From the IMG/VR virus record IMGVR_UViG_3300044699_000020, positions 1-36,858 of that record: 36,858 nucleotides of DNA. One strand, 5' to 3'. A program made the position numbers and the translations under genes. Under the pieces are notes generated by a model. That model saw only the letters and a list, made by a program, of their open reading frames with translations, did no database searches and was not told the origin of the DNA. This document shows positions 15,649-26,869 of this stretch, piece after piece (the first letter of the stretch is position 1; every line of letters starts with the position of its first letter). The DNA is from a virus.

Positions 15649-18600
15649 ATGACTAGAGGTCCTGTTTGCATAGATCTGAATAATAACTGTAATATGGTTA
15701 AATCTGATAATGTAATTTATACAGGTCCAGATCTTACATGCACTGCTATAGCTACAAAGGATAACCTTACTGATATTATTAAGAAATTAGATAAGGCAAT
15801 TTGCAGTATTCCATCCAGTACAATCACTCTCACTACCCTAGGAACTAGTGGCCCCTCTACATTAATAGATAATGTATTGAATATTCCTATATACTCAGAG
15901 GAATCTGTTATAGGAACAGGTACTACTAATTATATCACTAAGTGGATTAGTCCAAACTCTATAGGTGATTCTGGGATCTATGAAGACTCTATTGGAAATA
16001 TAGGTATTTCAACTAATGCACCTATAGCAGGAGGTGGTGGTGTTAAATGGATAACACTTAATGGAAACTCAGCATTTTCAGCAGGGATTATTTATAATAA
16101 ACCAGGTGTTGGTAATTTAACAGCTTATATTGATAACGATAATTATTTTTCATACCAAGCAAATCCTGGTATTGGTCAAAAGTTCTTTACTAACGGTTCT
16201 GAAAAATTAAGGATTGCTACTATTACGGGTAACTTACTATTAAATACCACAATAGATAATGGAGCTGATAAACTTCAAGTTAATGGTACAGCTAAGTTCT
16301 TTGGCATAAGACCTATAAAATTAGACTCAACAACAGGAACTGTAAATATCATTGCTCCTGATGGTGGGTGGGCAATGGGTACATTTGTTAGAAATACCAC
16401 GGATACAGCAGCAATTGGAGGTTTTGGGGTTATGGGGAATTATCACATACCACAATATCATTATATTGGAGCTGATTATCAAAATCCTTTAGCAGCTTTT
16501 TTCACAAATGGAAATGTAGGTATTGGTTTTGGGACAACTAACCAATCTGATAAATTTGCTGTCAATGGTTCAGGTTTATTTACAGGTGGATTGAAATATA
16601 CTAGAGGTGTGCTATCTGGATCAACTGATTTAAATACAGTAATTGTTGCTGGATTTTACACAGTATATGGTGGAGCACCAAATACTCCAGGTACAGGAGA
16701 TTTCTATCTGACTGTTGAGAATGGGTACGGAGATTCTAATTATGTGCATCAAGTAGCTACGTCTTTAGGTAATGGTATTGCTCAAAATATAGTGTTTACC
16801 AGAACTAAATTGGGAGGTACTTGGACTCCTTGGAAACAATTATCTTCTACAGCGGTATCAGGAGCAGGTACACCTAACTATATTCCAAGATGGGATGCTA
16901 ATGGAGATCTTGTGAATAGTGCAATATATCAGGATGCTAATGGAAATATAGGTATCAATAATGCTACTCCTAAAGATTATGGAGCTGCTTGGTCAGTGTT
17001 GACTATTGGTGGTACAACTAAGATAGGTGTATTGAAATTAAATCGTCCTAGTTTCTCTGATGGGCCTGAGATCTATCAGGATTCCAGTGGAAATGTATTT
17101 TTTAACTGGAATTCAGGTAATGTTGGATTTACCATGAATACTCTTGGGGTGAGTTTAAAAGGTGGTGCAGCGACACATCCACTAACTTTACCTTCAACAG
17201 CTGCTGCAAATGGTATTGCTTTATACACTACTGTTGACCAGGGTACTAATTATGAAAGACTAAGAATTTTCACAACTGGCTCTAATCTTTTTAATATAAC
17301 ATCTGAGGCTGGAGGAACTGGAATCCTTAGAACTATTAATATAAATGGTGTTAAGATAGATAGCAAAGGTTCAGTTGTTATCAGACCTATAGCTCCAACT
17401 CCTGGAGGTGGTATAATAAACCTTAGTGGTGGAACTTCTCAGCTTAACTACGGAGTATGGAAGAACTATACTAATACAGCTGACATAGCTTACTTCGGTT
17501 CTATGAATGGAAGTGTTGATCTTGGTGGCGCTGAGATGATTTTGGTTTAAAGACTCCTAATGGAGATTTGTATTTAATAACTGGTTCTGGTAGGAGTATA
17601 AGATTGAATGTTGGTAATGTCTTAATCAATAATGCTGTTAACAACGGAGTTGATAAATTGCAAGTTAACGGATCAGCTAGATTTACGGATGGGTTAAGAT
17701 ACGGCTACGGGCAGAGAATTACAGACGGCAGCGACTTGAACACTGTTTTAGAGGCTGGGTTTTATTCCGGACAGCTTTAGTTAATTCTCCTATTTAATGG
17801 TCCTTATTATACCATAACAATTGAGAGCTTTGGTGGTTACGTACACCAAACCGCGACATGTATAGCTTACGGAACAGTAAATAAAATATATTCAAGAGTT
17901 AGAGATGGAGCGACTACGACTTGGACTCCTTGGGTTGAGGTATTAACATCAGGAACAGGAGCTGCATCAGGAGCTATTCTTAACCAGACTGCTGTTCAGC
18001 AAACAGGTGCATTTTATATATCAGGTGATTCATATATTGGTGGAGTAAGGATTGGTAGAGGAATGGAAGTTTGTTTGGAAATACTATATTAGGGGAGGTC
18101 ACAGGAGCTTCAATAACTACAGGTTTAAGAAATACTAATATAGGTAGAGGAGCAGGCGGTAACATAACTACAGGTTCAGATAACACTAATATAGGAGAAG
18201 GTGCAGGAGCTTCCAATTCTATTTCAGGTGCAAATACCAATATAGGGCGTTCTAGTGGAAGTAGTAGCACATCTCCAGCTAACACAATGATTGGTTGTAT
18301 TGCAGGTTACGCTGTAAGTGCAGGTACTGGTTCAAATGTTATGGTTGGTTCTGAGTCGGGGAGTTTTGTAAGTTCTTCTGGCGCACCTTTAACAGATTGT
18401 AGTAATTCAGTGTTCTTAGGTCAAGGCATTAGACCATTAAATAACGCATCCAACAGTGAAATAATTATAGGACAAAATGGAAGAGGTCTTGGTTCTTATA
18501 CAACAGTTTTAGGTAACAGTTTCTACAATACAAACTTGGTTAGGCGGAAATGTAACTATAGGAACAACTTTTAATGATGGGGTTAATAGTTACAGGTTAC

Positions 18601-20449
18601 AGGCAACACTAGAATAAATGGGCAATTAGGTATTGGTGTAACAGCAACATCAGGTAATGCCTTGCAAGTTGGTGATGGAACAGCTACTTATTATCATTAT
18701 ATAAATATAGGTGGATCTTCTGTTGATTTATACTTAGGGCAGCCAGCTACAACTACTAATCTTTTCGGAATAGGAGCAGGAAATCACGGTTTAATATTAC
18801 AAGACAAGCCTGGTAAGTCGTTAGTGTTTGGTACTGGAAGTAACTCGGTGGATTTGCATTTTGTTACTAATGGTTCAGTTAGAGCGACTATTAAGAAGTC
18901 AACAGGATGTTTTTTAATTAATACTCTTACAGATAATGGAGTTGATGTACTGCAGGTTAATGGTTCTGTATTAGCAACTGGTTATAAAATACCAAGTGGT
19001 ACATCTAATCAAATATTATTAGCTAATGGTAGTGTAACTACTCTTCAAAATAGTATGGCTGTTGATGGTACAGGTAGAGTTGTTCCTACTGTAGATGCTG
19101 TTAATCAACAATCAAATAATATAGCTAGAGCAGTAGTAGCTACAGGATTCTTAGATACCACAGATACATTCAGACTTTCTAGAGTTGATGATAACACATT
19201 AGGTATTAGTGCTTCTGCATATGGTATTGCTTTTAGTCAAGTATTTAAAACTCCTCCTTTTGCTCCTTCTAGTGCTGTAGTAAATATAACTACCAGAAAT
19301 ATTCCATTATCTGCCATAGGATTAACAGGAACAGGAACTGCTATTAAGTTTGTAGGATATAGAATGTCAGATGATTCTATTTTGTTCTCTGACACTCAAT
19401 TTATACAATCTCCTTCTGTATCTCAGTTAGGGATTGTTTTAGTAAAATATGATGCAGGAGTTACAAGTTTTATAGATGCTGACAGAACAACTATTACCAT
19501 ACCTGATGTAGCAGCTTATAGTAATCTGGATACATCTTCTACTGGTATAAAAGTTTTTACAAGTATAGCTGCTATTCCTGGTACCCTAAGTCATAGTAAT
19601 ACTGCAGGAAAGTTAATAGGTATATCTGTAGCATGGGGAACAAGCAATAATGATATTCAGCTTATAGCAGCTTCTGCTCTAACTTCTTTTACAAGATTAC
19701 ATCCAGGAAACAAACTAACTGTTGTTCCTCCTGCTGTAGTTACAACAATGGATCCTACTCAATATTATGATGGAGCAGCTCTAATACCAATTCCTGGTAA
19801 CCCCAATCAAGCAACAGTACAAAGACTTCTCTTCACTGTGAGGGGTAACTTTGTTTGGCAATATGGAGAACAACTATATGCAAACTTAATTGCTGCTCAA
19901 AACAATATATTACAAGCAAAATTTACAGATATTCTTCCTGAAGGAACATTTGCAGAGGTAGGTAGAATGGCTATAACAGCTTCCTGTACAGACATATCAA
20001 GTTCATTAGCACAATACTATCCTACTGGTGCAGGAGGTGGTGGAGGAAGTTCTACAGCAGGACCTACTACTTGGGGAACTATTGTGGGTAGTATAGATGA
20101 TCAGCTTGATTTAAAAGCAAGATTGGATTCCAAAGCTAGTATTGATTTAAAACCTAGAAAAAATATTACAGGTGTTACCTATACAATTGTTGCAGGTGAT
20201 GAAAACTTTATCCTATATACCACCAATACATCTCCTGTAGTAATCACTATACCTTCAGGACTAGCCTCTAATAAAGAGTATGAAGTATTTCAGTATGGAG
20301 AAGGTCAAGTGTCTTATGTGGTATCAGGAACAACTTTACTCTATACCTCATACGAGCAGCCTAAACACGAAGAGGTTAATACAAGAGTATTTATAACTTG
20401 GGTGGACACTGAAAAATATCAATTAACAGGTCAACTCTCAGCTTATTAA
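15649..20449 (+). CDS. giant mosaic tail fibre, frame broken about six times between 17.5 and 18.6 kb
   Basis: Consecutive frames (15649-17550, 17568-17780, an open stretch 17790-18060, 18071-18574, 18662-20449) read as one fibre of about 1600 residues. The N-terminus NVIYTGPDLTCTAIA resembles that of the collar protein (anchor). Next come beta-rich repeats with NGNIGI and DKLQVNG motifs. Two pyocin-knob-like domains follow: TDLNTVIVAGFY...WTPWKQL near 16620-16850 and SDLNTVLEAGFY...WTPWVEV near 17725-17940. A YadA-head-like run is next (NTNIGRGAGG, NTNIGEGAGA, NTNIGRSSGS; 18070-18480). The C-terminus has a Gly-rich GAGGGGGSS linker and a beta module. Adding or removing single bases restores continuity at each join. 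A host-recognition fibre. Confidence 0.8.
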
Positions 20450-20450
20450 C

Positions 20451-23400
20451 ATGAGAAGCTTTAAAAAGACACTTAGAAGTATTAGTACTAGTAATATCTA
20501 TACTAAAAGACTTAGAAACAGAACATCTCTTAACGGAGGTGTTACTGTTGATCGTTTTATTGCTGTTGATAGAATAAGAAATAGTTCTATAGGATTAGGA
20601 AGAGATATACTGAAGCAAGGTAATATTCCTGTTTCACCATATAATCTAGCATTATATACTGAAGAAGTAGATAATACTTATTGGAATAGAAATGGTATAA
20701 CAACAATTGTAGATGCTATTGCGAATCCTATAAATGGGGCTATTAATGCTGATAAAATAGTTACTACTGCTGCATCTACTGACCATGTTTTTAGTCGAAG
20801 TTTTACTTCTGTTGCTCCAAAAAATATAGATTATACATATAGTGTATATTCTAAAGCTGCTGAATATACATCAATTGCTATAGGACTTAGTGATAATGCA
20901 TCAGGTTTTGTTGTAGGCACTTTTAACTTATCAACTGGTGCTGCCTCAGGTTCTGCAAATAATGCATTTTTTACAAATTTAACTTGGACAACAGTAGATG
21001 CTGGTGATGGTTGGTTTAGGTGTATTGTAACTTTTAGATATATTGGTGCTAGTGCAATAACGGGAATAATATATAATTATGCTAAACAAAATGGTTCATA
21101 TTTAGGTGATGGTGTAAGTGGTATATATGTATGGGGAATGCAATTAGAACAAGGTTTAGTAGCAACTACATATCAGAGAACACCAATAAATACAATAGGT
21201 CAAGGAGCTTCATTTGTTTACAATCCATCAAGCTATGGAGAAGGTAAAAACTATTCTGTTTATCCACAGTTGAATAACTTCATTAAATTTAGTGAGGATT
21301 TTGGTAATGCGAATTGGGGAAAACAATCAGTTATCATAAGTTCAAATGTAATTGCTAATCCTATTAATGGCTTAACAACAGCTTCTAAATTAATAGAGAA
21401 TACTACTCTTCAACAACATATACTATCGTCAACAAATTATAGTTTTGCAAGTGGTAATTTTTTTACATTTTCTGTTTATGCAAAAGCAGGGGAAAGAAAT
21501 TCAATTCAATTAAGGGTAAATGATATTAATCAAGCAGTTGCAGTAGTAGTTGATTTAAATACAGGATTAATAACAACACCTCCGACAAGTTCATCAGATT
21601 TTACAAATGTTTCAGCTACAATTGTAAATGCAAATAATGGATGGTATAGAATAATATTAACAGCTAAATTTATAGGAACTACCAATTTAATTTTAAATCC
21701 TGCAATATATTTGTTTCCTACTGTAGCAGGAGATGGAACTTCAGGATTTTATATTTATGGTGCTCAACTTGAGAAAGGCTCAACAGCCACAACCTACCAA
21801 AGAACAACAGATGATATAATAGACTTTCAATTCACAAGAGCAACGACTTCAACAGCTACAAATAAACTAGGGGTAATTGAGGATAGTTGCTATAACTATA
21901 TATCTCAAAGTGAAACTTTAAATGTTGGGCCTTGGACACTGTTTAATACAACTGTATCTGCTAATCAAATCCTTGCACCTAACGGTGCTTTAACCGCAGA
22001 TAAAATAGTAGAAAGTAATACAAATGCAAGCCATCAATTATATCAAGTGTTTACTACAGGATTTTCAAGTATCAATACCACATTTACTTTCTCAGTCTAC
22101 ATGAAAGCAGCAGGCAGAACACAAGGGTATTTTCAAGTGTCTAATCAATCACTTTCTTTTCAGCAAAGTACTGTTATTGATTTAACAAACGGAACATATG
22201 TTAATGGTAGTCCTGGAGTGTCTGTAACAGACGTAGGTAACGGTTGGTATTTATTAAGCAAAAGTTATAATTCAAATAATGGCTTTGGATTCTTAATAGG
22301 CCCTGCATTAGCGGGCAGTCCAACATATTTAGGTAATGGAGTAGATGGAATATACGCATGGGGTGCTCAAGTTGAACAAGGCTCAACGCCAAGACCATAT
22401 CTAAAAACAACCAACAGATTAGCGGTACCTAGGATAGATTACTCTTTAGATTTAACAAAGCCTAGTTTATTGATTGAGCCACAAGCAACTAATTTAGCTT
22501 TACAAAGTGAGAATTTCAATGTATCATGGTCTAAAGGTCAAGTTACAATAGGTACTGATTTAGATATAGCTCCCAGTGGAGTTAATACAGCAGATAGAAT
22601 AATAGAGGGAAGTACCAATGCTAATCACATGGTAGGTAGTAGTTTTGCAAGTGTAAGTGGAAATACCTATACGTGGAGTATTTATGTTAAAAAATATACT
22701 GGAGTTTTAAATACAAGGAGGTATTTGCAATTATTGTTTTTGACTAATACAGGTGGAAGTACTGCATGGGGAGTAAATTTTGATTTACAAACTGGATTAG
22801 TAGCAGATACTAAACTTCAAAATCCAGCAGGTTCTCCCATTATAAATAATACTTATAATGTAATTGATAAAGATTCCTATTGGAGACTTAGCATTACTGC
22901 AACAATACAATTTAGTGGTACAAGTTATTTTAGAGCTGAGATGTCAAATACTGCAATACCTACATATAGTGGTTTTGCTGAGCCAACATATCTAGGAGAT
23001 GGAGTTTCTTATATAGTTCTTTGGGGAGCACAAATGGAATCTGGTTTAAGAGCCACAACATACATTCCTACTACAACAGCAACAGTAACAAGAAACGGAG
23101 AAACTTCTTTTGTTGATTTGTGGAATAATAACTTATTGAATAAAGATAACTTTACTTTATATTGGGAGGGAACATTATTAGATGCACAATCAACGAGTCC
23201 ATCATTTTGCTTGTCAGATACTACCACAGCTTTAAATACCAATCAGATTGGTTGGATTAATGCTGTAGTTCCTGTATACAGCGTAGCAAATACAAGGAGT
23301 ATCTTAGTTGATAGTAATGTAAGAAGTGGATTTAATAAGTTCCTTATTACATATGCTATAGGTATTGCTAACTTCTATATAAATGGAGTAAATGTTTGGT

Positions 23401-25739
23401 CTAATAGAAGTATACCTGTATTTGATTATAGATATTTAGTCTTAAATAATGGAGGAAGTGTATTTACAACAGATAAGATAGAGTTATATAAAGAAACTTT
23501 TAGTGATGCACAAGCTGTTACAAAAACTACTAATGCAGGAACAGTAATTACTGTACCATTTTTTGAATCTACTTGGAATACTAATAATACCTCTACTGGT
23601 TCATCTACTGCAACACAAATTAAATTACCTCTTATAGCATCAGGAATTTATAATATGTTCGTTGATTGGGGGGATAATACTTCAAGTCTTATCACTGTTT
23701 ATAACCAAGCAGAGGTAACACATACTTATGCAGTAGCAGGAACTTATAATATTAAGATTAAAGGTACTTGTATAGGATTTCAATTTGCTAATATTGGAGA
23801 TAGATTAAAGATCTTATCTATTGAAAAATGGGGTATTTTAAAATTAGGTAATTTAGGAAACTATTTCCAAGGTTGTGGAAACCTTACATTAGATTCTGTT
23901 TCTGATATTCTTGATTTAAGGGGAACAACGAATTTTAATGGTCTTTTTAATCAATGTGGAAAACTAGTAACTGTAAATAGAATTAATGAATGGGATACTT
24001 CTTTAGTTACAAATATGCAGTTTATGTTCTATCAAGCTTATTTATTCAATCAAAATCTTAATGGATTAAATACATCTAACGTTACCAACTTTACTTCTAT
24101 GTTTCAAAGTACTGCAGCCTTCAATAATGGTTTAGCTTCAGGAGTTGGTGGAACAATGAGTTTTAATACTTCTAATGCAACCACTTTAGCATCTATGTTT
24201 AGTTCAGCTACTTCATTTAATCAGGATGTAAGTAATTGGAATACAATAAATGTAACTTCTTTAGCAAGTACATTTTCTAGTGCAAATAAATTTAATAATG
24301 GATTGGCTCCAGCTGTACCAGGAACGTTAAATTGGAATACTTCCAAAGTTACAAATATGGATACTATGTTTGCTGCCACTACTTCATTCAACCAAAATAT
24401 AGGTTCTTGGGATGTAAGTAAAGTGACTACTTTTAATAATATGTTCCAAAATAATCAAGTTTTCAATAATGGTGGAAGTCCAAGTATCAACAATTGGCAG
24501 ATTAATACAACTGCACCAGTTATTATGTCTTCCATGTTCTATGTTACTGCGTTTAACCAGCCAATAAACTCTTGGAATGTAAGTACTGTTTCAACTATGG
24601 CGAGTATGTTCTATACTACTCCATTTAATCAGAATTTGAACAGTTGGACTCCGATTAACTGCACAAACTTCTCTATGATGTTTGCATCTACTCAATTCAA
24701 TAATGGATTAGCCCCTGGAGTTTCAGGCAACATGACTTGGACTATCAATACATCATCTCCTGTGAATATGGGTAATATGTTTGGGTTCACACCTAATAAT
24801 AATGGTTTCAATCAAAACATAGATTCGTGGGATGTAAGTCAAGTTACTAATATGGCGAGTATGTTCATAAATTGTAGAGTTTACAATCAGCCAATGAATA
24901 GTTGGAATACTGGCAAGGTTACAAACTATAATTCAATGTTTAGTGGAACTACTTCATTCAATAATGGACTTGCAGCAGGAGTTTCAGGAGATATGACTTG
25001 GACTGTTAATAGTACAACTCCTTGTAGTATGAACTCAATGTTTGGTAATCCTTCTCTTGTTAACAATGCCTTTAATCAAAATCTTAATTCTTGGAATACA
25101 AGTACTGTAACTGATATGGGTTCATTGTTTTATAATTGTAGAGTTTATAATCAACCAATGAATACTTGGGATGTCTCAAAAGTGACTAATTTTAATAGTA
25201 TGTTCAGTGCAGCTATAAGTTTCAATAATGGGTTAGCTCCTGCAGTTTCAGGAGTAATGCCTTGGATAATAAATACTACTAATGCAGTTACAATGGCTTC
25301 TATGTTTGGAACTGGCGTGGTATTTAATAATGCTTTTAACCAGGATATATCTAGTTGGGATACAAGTAAAGTTACTAATATGAGTGGTATGTTTAGAAGT
25401 GTTCAGACTTTTAATCAACCTATTGGTATTTGGAATACTTCTAGTGTTACTAATATGAATGATATGTTTGGAAATACTGCTGCAGGTTTCAATCAAGATA
25501 TAGGATCTTGGGATGTATCAAATGTCACAGACTTTAATTTATTTATGCAAAATAAACCTGTATCAGGTTTCTCAGCGTCTAACTTAGATGCTATATATAA
25601 TGGATGGAGTTCAAGACCTGTTAAACCAGGAATAACAATTACTTTTGGATCAGCTAAATATACATCAGCTTCAAGTGCTGGTAGGGCTATATTAACAGGA
25701 GCACCAAATAACTGGGTAATCACTGATGGTGGTATATAA
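20451..25739 (+). CDS. giant BspA-like leucine-rich-repeat adhesin/fibre protein
   Basis: A 1762-residue single intact frame starting 1 nt after the fibre stop. Residues 1-60 are a basic N-terminus without a signal peptide. Residues ~64-880 hold four tandem ~200-residue beta modules sharing FSVYxKA, DAGDGWFR-like and WGAQLEQGxxATTYQRT motifs (carbohydrate-binding-like). Residues ~885-1030 are a LamG-like lectin module. Residues ~1038-1110 contain a PKD-like VDWGDNTS...HTYAVAGTYNIKI. Residues ~1180-1720 are about 19 BspA/DUF285 repeats (consensus SWDVSxVTNMxxMFxxxxxFNQ), capped by AILTGAPNNWVITDGGI. It probably binds a host-surface glycan or protein as part of the virion. With no secretion signal, it is more likely a fibre than a cell-surface protein. 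Confidence 0.85.
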   Translation: MRSFKKTLRSISTSNIYTKRLRNRTSLNGGVTVDRFIAVDRIRNSSIGLGRDILKQGNIPVSPYNLALYTEEVDNTYWNRNGITTIVDAIANPINGAINADKIVTTAASTDHVFSRSFTSVAPKNIDYTYSVYSKAAEYTSIAIGLSDNASGFVVGTFNLSTGAASGSANNAFFTNLTWTTVDAGDGWFRCIVTFRYIGASAITGIIYNYAKQNGSYLGDGVSGIYVWGMQLEQGLVATTYQRTPINTIGQGASFVYNPSSYGEGKNYSVYPQLNNFIKFSEDFGNANWGKQSVIISSNVIANPINGLTTASKLIENTTLQQHILSSTNYSFASGNFFTFSVYAKAGERNSIQLRVNDINQAVAVVVDLNTGLITTPPTSSSDFTNVSATIVNANNGWYRIILTAKFIGTTNLILNPAIYLFPTVAGDGTSGFYIYGAQLEKGSTATTYQRTTDDIIDFQFTRATTSTATNKLGVIEDSCYNYISQSETLNVGPWTLFNTTVSANQILAPNGALTADKIVESNTNASHQLYQVFTTGFSSINTTFTFSVYMKAAGRTQGYFQVSNQSLSFQQSTVIDLTNGTYVNGSPGVSVTDVGNGWYLLSKSYNSNNGFGFLIGPALAGSPTYLGNGVDGIYAWGAQVEQGSTPRPYLKTTNRLAVPRIDYSLDLTKPSLLIEPQATNLALQSENFNVSWSKGQVTIGTDLDIAPSGVNTADRIIEGSTNANHMVGSSFASVSGNTYTWSIYVKKYTGVLNTRRYLQLLFLTNTGGSTAWGVNFDLQTGLVADTKLQNPAGSPIINNTYNVIDKDSYWRLSITATIQFSGTSYFRAEMSNTAIPTYSGFAEPTYLGDGVSYIVLWGAQMESGLRATTYIPTTTATVTRNGETSFVDLWNNNLLNKDNFTLYWEGTLLDAQSTSPSFCLSDTTTALNTNQIGWINAVVPVYSVANTRSILVDSNVRSGFNKFLITYAIGIANFYINGVNVWSNRSIPVFDYRYLVLNNGGSVFTTDKIELYKETFSDAQAVTKTTNAGTVITVPFFESTWNTNNTSTGSSTATQIKLPLIASGIYNMFVDWGDNTSSLITVYNQAEVTHTYAVAGTYNIKIKGTCIGFQFANIGDRLKILSIEKWGILKLGNLGNYFQGCGNLTLDSVSDILDLRGTTNFNGLFNQCGKLVTVNRINEWDTSLVTNMQFMFYQAYLFNQNLNGLNTSNVTNFTSMFQSTAAFNNGLASGVGGTMSFNTSNATTLASMFSSATSFNQDVSNWNTINVTSLASTFSSANKFNNGLAPAVPGTLNWNTSKVTNMDTMFAATTSFNQNIGSWDVSKVTTFNNMFQNNQVFNNGGSPSINNWQINTTAPVIMSSMFYVTAFNQPINSWNVSTVSTMASMFYTTPFNQNLNSWTPINCTNFSMMFASTQFNNGLAPGVSGNMTWTINTSSPVNMGNMFGFTPNNNGFNQNIDSWDVSQVTNMASMFINCRVYNQPMNSWNTGKVTNYNSMFSGTTSFNNGLAAGVSGDMTWTVNSTTPCSMNSMFGNPSLVNNAFNQNLNSWNTSTVTDMGSLFYNCRVYNQPMNTWDVSKVTNFNSMFSAAISFNNGLAPAVSGVMPWIINTTNAVTMASMFGTGVVFNNAFNQDISSWDTSKVTNMSGMFRSVQTFNQPIGIWNTSSVTNMNDMFGNTAAGFNQDIGSWDVSNVTDFNLFMQNKPVSGFSASNLDAIYNGWSSRPVKPGITITFGSAKYTSASSAGRAILTGAPNNWVITDGGI

Positions 25740-25825
25740 AGCTTATAGTTTTAACATATATTTTTATAGGTGTAAAAGATGTCATATATTTGTATTTTAT
25801 TACTAATCTTTAATTAATTACCAAA

Positions 25826-26854
25826 ATGGTAGGGGTAAGATCAAAAGTAGCTCTTGAATTTGATGCAAGAGATGAGAGAACGGGTATAGTGGAAATCCAG
25901 GTGACTGGATGGAACTATATCCCACAAGGCCAGACGTATATTATAAATGTAGTTGATTATGCAATCACTATTATAGAGATACCAACTGGTGAGATTGATG
26001 AGGATGGAAATCCAGTTATGATGGAGTTTGAAACTAAAGAAATCATTAAGAATAATGTTGTCTACTATAATCCTGGAGCTTATGATGCTAAGGTTAAGGA
26101 TGTAGGTATAGATATTCAAAGTGATGAAAGTTTCACAGATCAGTTTGAGAATTTCTTAAGTGAGTTTATGTTACAATTAGTTCAGGATGAGCTTTTGTAT
26201 GGTTCTGAAGCAGATGATTGGGAAGTGATTTCTGATGATACTACTACAACCACTACATCTATGGTTCCTACTACCTCCAGTACAACTACTGTATTAGGTC
26301 AGACTACTAGTACTACAACCACTTTGTTTGGTCAAACTACAACTAGTACAACTACTCTTTTAGGACAAACTACTACAAGTAGTACAACACAAGTTGGGAA
26401 TACTACTACTACTAGTTCTACTACAGGTGGTGGTAACACTACTACTAGTTCTACTACTGTACTTGGGACTACTACTAGTACTACTACTATATTTGGTCAA
26501 ACTACTAGTACCAGTACAACTGTTATTGTAGATCCTAATGTAACTACTACTAGTAGCACAACTAATGCTAATCAGAGTACAACTAGTAGCACTACTAAAG
26601 CTAGTACAACTACAAGTACTACTACTGTGTATGTTGATCCACGTATTACAACTACTAGTACTACTAATATTGTAGATCCACATGTCACTAGTACTTCTAC
26701 TACTGTTATTGTAGATCCTCGTATTACTACAACTAGTACTACTGCTATTGTGGATCCACGTATTACTACTACTACTAGTACTACTCACAAGTGTCACAGT
26801 TATTGTAAAGAGCATCATCTTACAACTACTACAACAACTACAATTATGAGATAG
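25826..26854 (+). CDS. protein with long Thr/Ser-rich repetitive C-terminal domain
   Basis: A 342-residue protein. Residues 1-135 are a beta-rich domain (IVEIQVTGWNYIPQG, YAITIIEIPTG) ending in an acidic helix. Residues ~138-330 are almost entirely Thr/Ser, broken by two families of short words: xLGQTTTSTTT and VDPRITTTSTT. The tail is a His/Cys cluster (HKCHSYCKEHHL) followed by Thr7. The region is probably an extended, possibly O-glycosylated stalk, with the N-terminal domain docking to the virion. The upstream 86-nt gap is AT-rich without a clear promoter. Related Thr/Ser segments occur at 13484-13550 and 27500-27610. Function unknown. Confidence 0.75.
   Translation: MVGVRSKVALEFDARDERTGIVEIQVTGWNYIPQGQTYIINVVDYAITIIEIPTGEIDEDGNPVMMEFETKEIIKNNVVYYNPGAYDAKVKDVGIDIQSDESFTDQFENFLSEFMLQLVQDELLYGSEADDWEVISDDTTTTTTSMVPTTSSTTTVLGQTTSTTTTLFGQTTTSTTTLLGQTTTSSTTQVGNTTTTSSTTGGGNTTTSSTTVLGTTTSTTTIFGQTTSTSTTVIVDPNVTTTSSTTNANQSTTSSTTKASTTTSTTTVYVDPRITTTSTTNIVDPHVTSTSTTVIVDPRITTTSTTAIVDPRITTTTSTTHKCHSYCKEHHLTTTTTTTIMR
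26240..26850 (+). repeat. ACT/ACA/AGT triplet-rich low-complexity DNA encoding the Thr/Ser domain
   Basis: About 600 bp dominated by ACT, ACA and AGT codons. ACTAGT recurs many times, and higher-order units GTAGATCC(T/A)CGTATTAC recur near 26640, 26720 and 26755. Because the unit is a multiple of three, slippage would change stalk length without breaking the frame. Antisense open frames here are composition artefacts. Confidence 0.8.
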
Positions 26855-26858
26855 GAGG
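26853..26858 (+). promoter_or_regulatory. canonical Shine-Dalgarno AGGAGG
   Basis: AGGAGG ends 11 nt before ATG 26870 and overlaps the TAG stop of the upstream gene. Strong Shine-Dalgarno sites are rare in this window, where most starts follow A/T-rich leaders, so this gene may be translated differently. Confidence 0.6.
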
Positions 26859-26869
26859 AGAGGTGTATA

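Noticed and set aside
26360-26818. Antisense open frame of 152 codons
   Set aside because: It is a Ser/Thr/Asn-rich by-product of the ACT/AGT triplet repeats on the sense strand, with no start context or recognisable domain.
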